DNA of 64,000 bases from contig CP036163.1 of assembly GCA_019056595.1 (NCBI GenBank), positions 620,001 through 684,000 of the forward strand, read 5' to 3'. Shown here piece after piece: positions 32,972 to 42,200 of this stretch; position 1 is the first letter of the stretch, and each line of letters starts with the position of its first letter. The notes beneath the pieces were generated by a model. That model was not told where the DNA came from. It did no database searches and was given only the letters and a program-made list of their open reading frames with translations. The DNA comes from Pectobacterium atrosepticum (GTDB taxonomy: Bacteria > Pseudomonadota > Gammaproteobacteria > Enterobacterales > Enterobacteriaceae). The position numbers were made by a program, and so were the translations under genes.

Positions 32972-34110
32972 GTAACGCCGAGTGGCTTAACGCGTTGGAA
33001 ACACCCTTTTTACTGATCGATGAATTCCGCTTTCAACGCAATATCGACAGGCTTTATCAGCGTACGAAAAATCTAGGCAGCCAGGTTCGACCGCACCTTA
33101 AAACGCTACGTTCGATTGAGGCTGGCCGCTATTTGCTCAAAGACTCCGCCTCACCGGCGACGGTTTCAACACTGGCAGAAGCCGAAGCCTTTGCCGGAGC
33201 GGGTTACACCAACCTGCTCTACGCCGTGGGAATCGCTCCGCACAAGCTGCCGCGTATCGCTAACCTCATCCATAAAGGAGTGAATCTTCATATTCTGCTG
33301 GATAGCGTGGAACAGGCGCGGGCGGTGACGGATTATGCTCTCGCCAATAACGTGACATTTTCAGTGTTTATCGAGATCGACTGTGATGGACATCGCGGCG
33401 GTATTCCGCCGGAAAGCGATGCGCTGCTTGAGCTAGCGCAGCAGATCGACGGCAACGGCGCGACACTCACTGGCCTGCTGGCTCATGCAGGAGAATCCTA
33501 CGCCTGCCGCACGGACGAGGCGATCAGAGCAGCCGCGCGGGCCGAGTGCGCAGCCATCAATATCGCCGGACGGCGTGTACGGGCGCTGGGAATTGCCTGC
33601 CCCGTGCTCAGCGTCGGAGCCACGCCGACGGCACACTTTGCCGAAGACTTAACTGGCATTACGGAAGTCAGAGCGGGCGTGTTCACCACGTTCGATCTGG
33701 TGATGAAAAATGTCGGGGTCTGTTCGCTGGATGATATCGCCCTCTCAGTCGTCAGCACGGTGATTGGGCATAACCGCGAAAAAGGCTGGGTGTTTATCGA
33801 TGCAGGCTGGATGGCGCTATCGCGCGATCGTGGTACGGCTTCTCAGGCAAAAGATTACGGTTACGGACTGGTTTGCGACCTGCATGGCAGCCCTTACCAC
33901 GACCTCTGCGTGACCGTCACCAATCAGGAACACGGCATCATCGCGCTACCTACCGACAGTGGATTTTCGGTCGATAATTTCCCCGTCGGCACGCGGTTGC
34001 GGATATTGCCTAACCACGCCTGTGCGACGGCCGCGATGCATCAACACTATCAGGTGTTGAAATCGCACCGGCATGAACAGGAAACCTGGCAGCGCATTAC
34101 TGGATGGTGA
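32968..34110 (+). CDS. D-threonine aldolase / DSD1-family PLP enzyme (BhcC-like)
   Basis: A 380-residue fold-type III (alanine-racemase-type) PLP enzyme. The PLP lysine is K45 in RPHLKTLRS and the C-terminal metal ligands are H350 and C352 in LPNHACATAA. This family holds D-threonine aldolase, D-serine dehydratase, D-threo-3-hydroxyaspartate dehydratase and BhcC, the erythro-beta-hydroxyaspartate aldolase that interconverts hydroxyaspartate with glycine and glyoxylate. It overlaps the preceding gene by four bases. The H-x-C metal pair occurs in both dehydratase and aldolase members, so the two activities cannot be separated by eye. Confidence 0.82.
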   Translation: MSNAEWLNALETPFLLIDEFRFQRNIDRLYQRTKNLGSQVRPHLKTLRSIEAGRYLLKDSASPATVSTLAEAEAFAGAGYTNLLYAVGIAPHKLPRIANLIHKGVNLHILLDSVEQARAVTDYALANNVTFSVFIEIDCDGHRGGIPPESDALLELAQQIDGNGATLTGLLAHAGESYACRTDEAIRAAARAECAAINIAGRRVRALGIACPVLSVGATPTAHFAEDLTGITEVRAGVFTTFDLVMKNVGVCSLDDIALSVVSTVIGHNREKGWVFIDAGWMALSRDRGTASQAKDYGYGLVCDLHGSPYHDLCVTVTNQEHGIIALPTDSGFSVDNFPVGTRLRILPNHACATAAMHQHYQVLKSHRHEQETWQRITGW

Positions 34111-34130
34111 TGACCTGCTGAACGTAATCG

Positions 34131-34170
34131 ATCATTCCGCCCGGTCTAAACACATCGGGCGGTGATTTTT
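34131..34170 (+). terminator. Intrinsic terminator between convergent genes
   Basis: ATCA..CCGCCCG (34131-34143) pairs with CGGGCGG..TGAT (34156-34166), then a T-run to 34170. It ends the BhcB/D/C-like operon. Confidence 0.75.
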
Positions 34171-34196
34171 GCTTATTTCTTCGCGTAGTTCCCTGT

Positions 34197-34673
34197 TCAG
34201 CTCTTCGTCCCTAACGTCGGCTCACAGTTGACCGGGAAATTCACCGAGTGAGCGATGTAGCAAGCATCATGTGCCAGTTCGTGCAAGGTGGCATATTGCT
34301 CGGCGGTAGGCTGCTTTTCACCGCTGAATGTTACCTGCGGGTGCAGCGTGACGTCCAACATCGCCGTTTTCCCCGCCGCGTTAACGCCCATCGTTCCCAC
34401 CGCGTGATCCTGATAATCATCCACGCAAAACCGCTTTTTAGCCGCAATCGAAAGAAACCACAGCATATGGCAGCTCGACAACGAGGCTACCAGCGCCTCT
34501 TCGGGATCGACCGCGTCTTCCAGCGAAAAAGGCAGCGGTACGACATGAGGTGATGACGAGGCGCGCAGCGTAATACCGCCATCAAACTGCCACTGATGAA
34601 GTCGGCTGTAGCGGTTATCAATAAAATCTTGTCCATCGCGTTGCCAGCAGATTGAAGCACGGTATTCAGACAT
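34197..34673 (-). CDS. OsmC/Ohr-family peroxiredoxin-like protein
   Basis: A 158-residue OsmC-fold protein. The two redox cysteines are C68 in LSSCHMLWFL and C138 in HDACYIAHSV. The family reduces organic hydroperoxides in the cytosol. It starts three bases after the MarR-family gene and shares its strand, so the two form an operon; Ohr/OsmC genes paired with MarR regulators are often peroxide-responsive. Confidence 0.9.
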   Translation of the reverse strand: MSEYRASICWQRDGQDFIDNRYSRLHQWQFDGGITLRASSSPHVVPLPFSLEDAVDPEEALVASLSSCHMLWFLSIAAKKRFCVDDYQDHAVGTMGVNAAGKTAMLDVTLHPQVTFSGEKQPTAEQYATLHELAHDACYIAHSVNFPVNCEPTLGTKS

Positions 34674-34676
34674 GGC

Positions 34677-35216
34677 TCAGTTTCCTTTGTTATGACTTTC
34701 CAACCCGCGCAATAGCGCCGCGAGATTGGTATCAAGTGCCGCCAGAACCTCAGCAGGCAGCACCGAGAGCACCTGCCGCTCATTCTCAATGTGCGCCTCA
34801 ACGGCACGGTTAATCAGTTCAAGTCCCGAGCTGGTGAGCTGCACGAGCGTACTGCGCGCATCCAGTTCGTTTTGCACTCGTTCGATAAATCCTCGGGTTT
34901 CAAGGCGCTTGAGCCGATGAGTCATGGTTCCTGACGTTACCATCAACGTGGAGAAGAGTTCGGTCGGACTAAGGCAATGCGGTGCACCTGCACGCCGCAG
35001 CGTAGCCAACATATCAAACTCCCAACTGCTCAGATCGAATCTGGAAAAACAGGATTCCAGACGCTGATCCATAAGCACAGCACATCGCCTGAGGCGTCCA
35101 ATCGGTCCCATAGGGCTGGCATCCAGATCGGGGCGTTCGCGCCGCCACTGTTCAAGGATGGCATCTACCGCATCGTATTCGTGCTCGTGCTCGTGCTCGC
35201 TGGTTTGATTTTTCAT
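34677..35216 (-). CDS. MarR-family transcriptional regulator
   Basis: A 179-residue winged-helix regulator with the DNA-binding region LSPTELFSTLMVTSGTMTHRLKRLETRGFIER and the wing residues ELDARSTLVQLTSSG. A short His-Glu repeat (EHEHEHE) near the N-terminus comes from a small tandem repeat of GAGCAC. It is divergent from an EamA exporter, and two near-identical palindromic sites occupy the shared spacer, so it probably represses both itself and the exporter. Confidence 0.9.
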   Translation of the reverse strand: MKNQTSEHEHEHEYDAVDAILEQWRRERPDLDASPMGPIGRLRRCAVLMDQRLESCFSRFDLSSWEFDMLATLRRAGAPHCLSPTELFSTLMVTSGTMTHRLKRLETRGFIERVQNELDARSTLVQLTSSGLELINRAVEAHIENERQVLSVLPAEVLAALDTNLAALLRGLESHNKGN

Positions 35217-35218
35217 TT

Positions 35219-35236
35219 ATCTTGACTTCAAGGTAA
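35219..35236. promoter_or_regulatory. MarR-type operator 1
   Basis: ATCTTGACTTCAAGGTAA, an imperfect palindrome directly upstream of the MarR gene. It agrees at 16 of 18 positions with operator 2. Confidence 0.65.
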
Positions 35237-35256
35237 TTAATCAACACTATCATAGT

Positions 35257-35274
35257 ATCTTGAATTGAAGGTAA
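35257..35274. promoter_or_regulatory. MarR-type operator 2
   Basis: ATCTTGAATTGAAGGTAA, centred 38 bases from operator 1 and overlapping the exporter's translation start region. Confidence 0.65.
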
Positions 35275-35278
35275 AGTC

Positions 35279-36151
35279 ATGAATACTCCATCCCCATCAC
35301 ACTATTGGCGTGACGTCATACTCACGGCGCTGGCTCCCGCGATTTGGGGGTCTACCTACATTGTGACATCAGAATTTTTGCCACCGGATCGCCCCTTCAC
35401 GGCTGCGTTTATCCGTGTACTGCCTGCTGGCCTGCTGCTACTTTTATTCACCCGCGTCTTTCCCGCTCGGCGAGACTGGTGGCGAGTGGTCGTGCTCAGC
35501 GCCCTGAATATCGGCGTTTTTCAGGCACTGCTGTTCGTCGCGGCTTATCGTTTACCCGGCGGATTGGCTGCGGTACTTGGCGCTATCCAACCGCTGCTGG
35601 TGATGGTGCTGGTCTGGGCGGTGGATCATCACGCTCCCAAGCTGGCCACGCTGTGGTCGGCGATAATCGGTGTGATTGGCATGAGCATTTTGCTGCTGTC
35701 GCCGCAGACAACATTCGAGCCGGTGGGAATTGCCGCAGCGCTGCTGGGTGCGGTATGTATGGCGACGGGAGTCTGGCTGACGCGTCGCTGGCAGCTTGAT
35801 TTACCCGTACTACCGCTTACCGGCTGGCAGCTCTTTATCGGTGGATTGATGCTTGCGCCCGTTGCGTGGCTAGCCGATGCGCCGCTGCCTACCTTGACTC
35901 TGTCGCAGTGGGCCGCTTACGCCTATCTCTGCCTCGCGGGTGCAGTGCTAGCTTATGGGCTCTGGTTTCGCGGCGTATCCCGTCTTCCAACGGTTGCCGT
36001 TGCATCACTGGGATTATTGAGTCCGCTGACTGCCGTGCTGCTGGGTTGGGCGCTGCTTTCACAGTCGATGACCGGTACGGCATTTCTGGGCTTGGCGATC
36101 GTGTTAGCCAGCGTCTTCGCCGTGCAATGGACGACGGCACGAAGCAGGTAA
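35279..36151 (+). CDS. EamA/DMT-family exporter
   Basis: A 290-residue inner-membrane protein with about ten hydrophobic segments in two homologous halves. It opens with ALAPAIWGSTYIVTSEFLPP, the conserved start of drug/metabolite transporter (RhaT/YdcZ-EamA) proteins. Such carriers export amino acids or drugs. Its divergent MarR regulator and the operator overlapping its start suggest induction by a small molecule. The ribosome site AAGGTAA coincides with operator 2. Confidence 0.88.
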   Translation: MNTPSPSHYWRDVILTALAPAIWGSTYIVTSEFLPPDRPFTAAFIRVLPAGLLLLLFTRVFPARRDWWRVVVLSALNIGVFQALLFVAAYRLPGGLAAVLGAIQPLLVMVLVWAVDHHAPKLATLWSAIIGVIGMSILLLSPQTTFEPVGIAAALLGAVCMATGVWLTRRWQLDLPVLPLTGWQLFIGGLMLAPVAWLADAPLPTLTLSQWAAYAYLCLAGAVLAYGLWFRGVSRLPTVAVASLGLLSPLTAVLLGWALLSQSMTGTAFLGLAIVLASVFAVQWTTARSR

Positions 36152-36209
36152 TCGACTGAACTGCGAATGGTGAGTGCTATTGGCGGGGAAAGAGGAAAAG
36201 AAAGAGATT

Positions 36210-36242
36210 AAAACGGCGGTGTTATCATAACACCGCCGTTTT
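36210..36242. terminator. Bidirectional intrinsic terminator
   Basis: AAAACGGCGGTGTTAT and ATAACACCGCCGTTTT pair perfectly. The A-run on one side and T-run on the other serve both the exporter gene (plus) and narI (minus), which converge here. Confidence 0.9.
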
Positions 36243-36251
36243 CTATCATAC

Positions 36252-36956
36252 TTAGCGACGGTTACGCACTAACTGGTAGCGACGCGTCAGGTACTCGACC
36301 GGTGCGCTCCAGATGTGAACCAGACGGCAGAACGGGAACAGAACGAACAGCGTCAGCCCCAGTACGATATGTAGTTTGAAGATCAGCGCGACACCCACCA
36401 GATGCGCAGACGCACCGCCCTGGAAGTACACCACGCTCTGTGCCCAACCGACCAACTTCAGCATTTCACTACCGTCCATGTGCTGTGCAGAGAACGGGAT
36501 GGTCAACACACCTAAACCGGCCTGAATCACCAACAATGACAGAATAAGAATGTCACCGACGCTGGAAGTGGCACGAATACGCGGGTTAGTCAGACGGCGC
36601 TTTAACAACAGCGCGCCACCGACAAATGTCAGCAAACCTGCTGCACCACCGCCGAACATCGCCATTTTCTGTTTTATTTCCATCGGTAGGAAGGCTTCGT
36701 ACATCCAGTGCGGCGTCAGCATCCCGAGGAAATGTCCGGCAAATACGCCCAAAATCCCCAGGTGGAACAGGTTAGACGCCAGACGCATCCCTTTCTTATC
36801 CAGCATTTGGCTCGAACCGGCACGCCAGCTGTACTGGCCGTAGTCATAGCGCAGCCAGCTGCCAATCAGGAAAATAGCCATCGCCAGATAGGGATAGATG
36901 TCAAAAAAGAACACGTTGCTGAAGTTGATAAAAGAAGAGTTCGTGAAAGCACTCAT
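36252..36956 (-). CDS. narI: Respiratory nitrate reductase gamma subunit (cytochrome b)
   Basis: A 234-residue integral membrane protein with five hydrophobic segments that carries two b hemes and passes electrons from quinol to NarH. Candidate heme histidines are visible in [14 protein letters not shown] and in [18 protein letters not shown]. The N-terminus is about nine residues longer than in E. coli before the conserved FFFDIYPY. Its ATG overlaps the narJ stop by one base. Last gene of narGHJI, followed by a strong terminator. Confidence 0.96.
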   Translation of the reverse strand: MSAFTNSSFINFSNVFFFDIYPYLAMAIFLIGSWLRYDYGQYSWRAGSSQMLDKKGMRLASNLFHLGILGVFAGHFLGMLTPHWMYEAFLPMEIKQKMAMFGGGAAGLLTFVGGALLLKRRLTNPRIRATSSVGDILILSLLVIQAGLGVLTIPFSAQHMDGSEMLKLVGWAQSVVYFQGGASAHLVGVALIFKLHIVLGLTLFVLFPFCRLVHIWSAPVEYLTRRYQLVRNRR

Positions 36957-37675
36957 TAACGTTGCCCCCCCGCCGATGTAGCGTCAAGATTCAGATATTG
37001 CGGCACCACAGCGCCAGCAAAGCGGCGTTGGTGTTGCGTTTGTTGGGCCGATGAGCAGCCTTCTTCACCGAGGAACTTAATCTGTTCCTCTTCCCACACG
37101 GCATCCAGCGCCTGCGGCGTGTCGTCGCGCGCTTCGTCAGCGACCTGGTGTGTGACGTCGTCACTTTTTAGGTCGCTGCCAGACAGCGCCAACAACAGAT
37201 CGAACAGCACGGAATAACCACTGTCACGCTGTTGCAAACGCGCACCAACCAACGCGAGAATCGGCGCGATGTCGAGTAAACCCGCACGACTCTGCGCAGG
37301 TTCCAAACGAGAAAGGTACTCAAGATACAGCGGCAGGTAGTCCGGCAGCTCACGGCAATCCAGCGCCAGCCCGGCATCTTGATATTGCTGCATGAGATCG
37401 ACCATCGCCTGACCACGGTCACGAGACTCTCCGTGAACATGCTCGAACAGCAGCAGCGAGGTTGCCCGACCTCGGTCAAACAGGCCGCTGTACTCCGCCT
37501 GTTTGTCCAACAAGTCCTGCGCACACAAGGTATTGATGAACTGCATCAGTTGATGGCTTTCATGCAACGGTAGGGTATCAGTCTGCTCCACCGCTTCGAT
37601 CAACTCAGCTTTATTTTCCCACAGCTCGCTATCGGGATAGTCCAACAAGCGGGCAATAATCCTCAGGCTAATCAT
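36956..37675 (-). CDS. narJ: Nitrate reductase molybdenum cofactor assembly chaperone
   Basis: A 239-residue soluble helical protein of the NarJ/TorD family, needed for cofactor insertion into NarG before membrane attachment. The sequence carries [19 protein letters not shown] and [12 protein letters not shown], both typical of NarJ. It overlaps the narH stop by eight bases. It is not part of the final enzyme. Confidence 0.95.
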   Translation of the reverse strand: MISLRIIARLLDYPDSELWENKAELIEAVEQTDTLPLHESHQLMQFINTLCAQDLLDKQAEYSGLFDRGRATSLLLFEHVHGESRDRGQAMVDLMQQYQDAGLALDCRELPDYLPLYLEYLSRLEPAQSRAGLLDIAPILALVGARLQQRDSGYSVLFDLLLALSGSDLKSDDVTHQVADEARDDTPQALDAVWEEEQIKFLGEEGCSSAQQTQHQRRFAGAVVPQYLNLDATSAGGQR

Positions 37676-39248
37676 GGTTCGTCTCCCGCATGATTTTGCT
37701 GTTCATATCGCGCGTTTTGTTGCTGACATCAATGGCATCAATACGCTTGCTGTTGAACAGGTTGAATTTGGTATCGCTGCCGTGGCAACCATCGCCAAAG
37801 CTGAAGCCGCAGCCTTTGCTTTCAGGGAAGGCTTCACGCGCCAGCTCACGATGGCTTGATGGGATCACGAAACGGTCTTCGTAGTTAGCAATCGCCAGAT
37901 AGCGGTACATTTCCTGCGCCTGTGCTTCCGTCAGCCCAACCTGCTCCAGCGCGCTGGTATCGATTTTGCCTTCTACGGTTTCTGCACGTTTGTAGTGACG
38001 CATCGCCAGCATACGTTTCAGCGCCAGCAATACCGGTTCGGTATCCCCAGCAGTCAGCAGGTTCGCCAGGTATTGCACCGGAATACGCAGGCTTTCTACG
38101 TCCGGCAATACACCGCTATGCGCCAATTGACCCGCATCCGCGGCAGATTGAATCGGTGACAACGGTGGCACGTACCAGACCATCGGCAACGTGCGGTATT
38201 CTGGGTGCAGCGGCAGCGCCAACTTCCAGTCCATCGCCATTTTGTAAACCGGCGACTGCTGTGCCGCTTCAATTACGCTGTTTGGAATACCATCTTTCAG
38301 CGCTTGTTCAATGACTTTCGGGTCGTGCGGGTCAAGGAACACATCCAGCTGGCTCTGATACAGATCTTTCTCGTTTTCTACCGCAGCAGCTTGCTCAATA
38401 CGGTCGGCATCATAGAGCAGCACGCCCAGATAGCGGATACGCCCAACGCAGGTTTCCGAACAGATCGTCGGCTGACCGCTTTCGATACGCGGGTAGCAGA
38501 AAATACATTTTTCTGATTTGCCGCTCTTCCAGTTGAAGTAGATTTTCTTGTACGGGCAACCGGTCAAACACATCCGCCAGCCGCGACATTTATCCTGATC
38601 GATCAGGACGATACCGTCTTCGCCGCGTTTGTAGATCGCGCCGCTCGGACAGGTCGCTACGCACGCCGGGTTCAGGCAGTGTTCGCACAGGCGCGGCAAA
38701 TACATCATGAACGTATTTTCAAACTGGCCGTACATCTCTTTCTGTACGTCATTGAAATGGACGGGATCGAAGTTTTTGTCCTTCGACCGCTTGCTGAATT
38801 CGCCGCCCAGATCGTCTTCCCAGTTCGGACCCATCTCGATTTTCTTCATCCGCTGACCGGTAATCAGCGAGCGTGGACGGGCAACGGGCTGGTGCTTACC
38901 TTCCGGCGCTTTACGCAGGTTCTGATAGTCGTAGTCGAACGGCTCATAGTAGTCGTCGATTTCCGGCACATCCGGGTTAGCAAAGATTTTGGACAACACA
39001 CTGATGCGGTTACCCATACGTGGTTCGAGCTTACCGCTGATCTTACGGATCCAGCCACCCTTCCACTTTTCCTGATCTTCCCAGGCATGGGGGTAGCCCA
39101 CGCCCGGTTTGGTTTCGACGTTGTTGAACCAGGCGTATTCCATCCCTTCACGGCTGGTCCAGACGTTTTTACAGGTAACGGAGCAGGTGTGACAGCCGAT
39201 GCATTTGTCCAGATTCAGCACCATGCCCACTTGTGAACGAATTTTCAT
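37668..39248 (-). CDS. narH: Respiratory nitrate reductase beta subunit (Fe-S)
   Basis: A 526-residue electron-transfer subunit with four iron-sulfur cluster motifs: CIGCHTCSVTC near the start, CEHCLNPACVATCPSG, CRGWRMCLTGCPY (the tryptophan replaces a cysteine, marking the 3Fe-4S cluster) and CIFCYPR..CSETC. It links NarI to NarG at the cytoplasmic face. Its start codon overlaps the narG stop by one base. About 14 residues longer than the E. coli protein. Confidence 0.96.
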   Translation of the reverse strand: MKIRSQVGMVLNLDKCIGCHTCSVTCKNVWTSREGMEYAWFNNVETKPGVGYPHAWEDQEKWKGGWIRKISGKLEPRMGNRISVLSKIFANPDVPEIDDYYEPFDYDYQNLRKAPEGKHQPVARPRSLITGQRMKKIEMGPNWEDDLGGEFSKRSKDKNFDPVHFNDVQKEMYGQFENTFMMYLPRLCEHCLNPACVATCPSGAIYKRGEDGIVLIDQDKCRGWRMCLTGCPYKKIYFNWKSGKSEKCIFCYPRIESGQPTICSETCVGRIRYLGVLLYDADRIEQAAAVENEKDLYQSQLDVFLDPHDPKVIEQALKDGIPNSVIEAAQQSPVYKMAMDWKLALPLHPEYRTLPMVWYVPPLSPIQSAADAGQLAHSGVLPDVESLRIPVQYLANLLTAGDTEPVLLALKRMLAMRHYKRAETVEGKIDTSALEQVGLTEAQAQEMYRYLAIANYEDRFVIPSSHRELAREAFPESKGCGFSFGDGCHGSDTKFNLFNSKRIDAIDVSNKTRDMNSKIMRETNHD

Positions 39249-42200
39249 CAGGCTTTCCCCCGCTGTACCGCTTTCTGAACTGTTTGTTGCTGAACATAGT
39301 CCTGACCTTCATCATCCAGCCAGTCGATGCGTTTCATTTTACGAACCACGACGAACTCATCACGGTTTGACCCGACGGTGCCGTAGTAGTTAAAACCATA
39401 AGCCAGTTGTGCATAGCCGCCGATCATATGGGTCGGTTTCGGAGTGATACGGGTCACCGAGTTGTGGATACCGCCGCGCTGCTGGGTAATTTCCGATCCC
39501 GGCAGGTTGATGATGCGTTCCTGCGCGTGGTACATCATGGTCATTCCCGACGGTACACGCTGACTCACCACCGCACGCGCCGTCAGCGCACCATTGGCGT
39601 TGAACGCTTCTATCCAGTCGTTATCCTCAATACCCAAATCGCTGGCATCCTCTTCGCTCAGCCAGATAATCGGGCCACCGCGACCCAGCGTCAGCATCAA
39701 CAGGTTGTCGCTGTACGTGGAGTGAATGCCCCATTTCTGGTGCGGCGTCAGGAAGTTCAACGCTTTTTCCGGGTTGCCGTTAGGTTTCTGGTTCATCACC
39801 GGTGCAGCAGCACGAGTGTCGACTGGCGGACGGTACACCAGCAGGCTTTCACCGAAAGCACGCATCCACTCATGGTCTTGATACAGCTGTTGGCGACCAG
39901 ACAGCGTACGCCACGGAATCAGCTCGTGAACGTTGGTATAACAGGCGTTATAGGAAACGTGTTCGTCTTCCAGGCCAGACCAAGTCGGGCTGGAGATAAT
40001 TTTGCGCGGCTGTGCCTGAATATCACGGAAGCGAATTTTCTCGTCTTCTTTATTCAGTGCCAGGTGCGAGTGATCGCGACCGGTGAATTTGCTCAGCGCT
40101 TCCCACGCTTTCACGGCCACCTGACCATTGGTTTCCGGAGCCAGAGACAGAATCACTTCTGCCGCATCGATCGCCGTTTCAATCTTCGGACGACCAGCTG
40201 CCGCACCTTCAGTTTTGGTGTAGTTCAGCTTTTTCAGGAAATCGACTTCGGTCTGCGTGTTCCAACCGATACCTTTACCCCCGTTGCCCAGCTTGTCCAT
40301 CAACGGACCGAGCGAGGTGAAACGTTCGTACAGGTTCGGATAATCGCGCTCTACCATCATCAAGTGTGGTGCCGTTTTACCCGGAATCAGATCGCATTCG
40401 CCTTTTTTCCAGTCATCCACGCCGAACGGCTGCGCCATTTCTGCTGGAGAATCGTGTTGAATTGGCAAGGTAACCAGATCAGTTTCCTGCCCAAGGTGTC
40501 CCTGACACACGCGAGAGAAGGCTTTAGCGATGCCTTTGTAGATTTCCCAATCACTCTTGGAATCCCACGCAGGATCGACAGCCGCAGACAGTGGGTGAAT
40601 AAACGGATGCATATCCGAAGTATTCATGTCGTCTTTTTCGTACCAGGTTGCCGTTGGCAGGACGATATCGGAGTACAGGCAGGTGCTGGACATACGGAAA
40701 TCGAGCGTCACCACCAGATCCAACTTGCCTTCAACGCCGTGATCGCGCCATTCCACTTCTTCCGGCTTCACGCTGCCCGCCATGCCCAAATCTTGCCCTT
40801 GAATACCGTGCTCCGTACCCAGCAGGTACTTCAGCATGTATTCGTGGCCTTTACCGGAGGAACCCAGCAGGTTAGAACGCCAGATAAACAGGTTGCGCGG
40901 GTAGTTTTGCGGGCTATCCGGCTGTTCAGCGGCAAATCTGATCTCGCCTGACTTCAGCGCGGCAACCGTATAATCCTGCGGCGTCATCCCTGCGGCACGC
41001 GCTTTTTCTGCGATATCCAGCGGGTTAACATTCAACTGCGGTGCAGACGGCAGCCAGCCCATACGTTCGGCACGCACGTTGAAGTCAATCATGCTGCCGC
41101 TAAAGCGAGATTTATCCGCCAGCGGTGACAGCAATTCCTGCGGCGTGACCGTTTCATAACGCCATTGGCTGGAATGGTTATAGAAGAACGACGTGCTGTT
41201 CATGTGACGCGGCGGACGCTGCCAGTCCAGACCAAACGCCAGCGGCGTCCAACCGGTTTGCGGACGCAGTTTTTCTTGTCCGACGTAGTGCGCCCAACCG
41301 CCACCGCTCTGACCGACACAACCGCAGAAAACCAGCATATTGATGATGCCGCGGTAGTTCATGTCCATGTGATACCAGTGGTTGATACCCGCACCCACGA
41401 TAATCATGGAACGACCGTGCGTTTTATCGGCGTTATCCGCGAATTCACGCGCAATACGGATGATGTTCTGACGAGAAACGCCAGTAATCTTCTCGGCCCA
41501 GGCTGGGCTGTACGCTTTTACATCGTCGTAATCACGCGCGCAGTTGTCGTCACCCAGACCGCGATCCAGGCCGTAGTTCGCCATGGTCAGGTCATAAACG
41601 CAAGCAACTAGCGCCTCGCTACCGTCAGCCAGCGTCAAACGCTTAACCGGCAGTTTGTGCAGCAGAATGTCTTGTAACTCGACATTGTTGAAATGTTCGC
41701 TGACCGCGCCGCCAAAATACGGGAAGCCGACATCAACCACATCGTCGTGTGTACCTAGCAGGCTCAAGCGCAGTTTAACGTCTTCACCGCTGACGCCGTC
41801 GCGCTGTTCCAGGTTCCATTTACCCTGATCGCCCCAACGGTAGCCGATCGACCCTTGCGGTGCCGTCAGGTTGCCGCTTTCATCGTCAATCGCGATGGTT
41901 TTCCACTGCGGATTGCTATCATGCCCGAGGTTGTCCACCAGATCGGAGGCACGCAGCATACGACCCGCGGCGTAGTAACCGTCTTCACGCGGCTCCAACA
42001 GCACCAGCATGGGTAAGTCCGTGTATTGGCGCACGTACTCGCTGAAATACTGGCTCGGTTTATCGAGGTGGAACTCTTTCAGAATAACGTGGCCCATTGC
42101 CAGCGCCATGGCGCTGTCGGTGCCTTGTTTCGGGTTCAACCACTGATCGCACAACTTAGCGATTTCAGCGTAGTCCGGCGTGACCGCAACCGTTTTGGTG

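Noticed and set aside
39407-40951. A 514-codon open frame antisense to narG
   Set aside because: No ribosome site and no recognisable domain; long antisense frames are expected opposite highly biased codons of a conserved gene.
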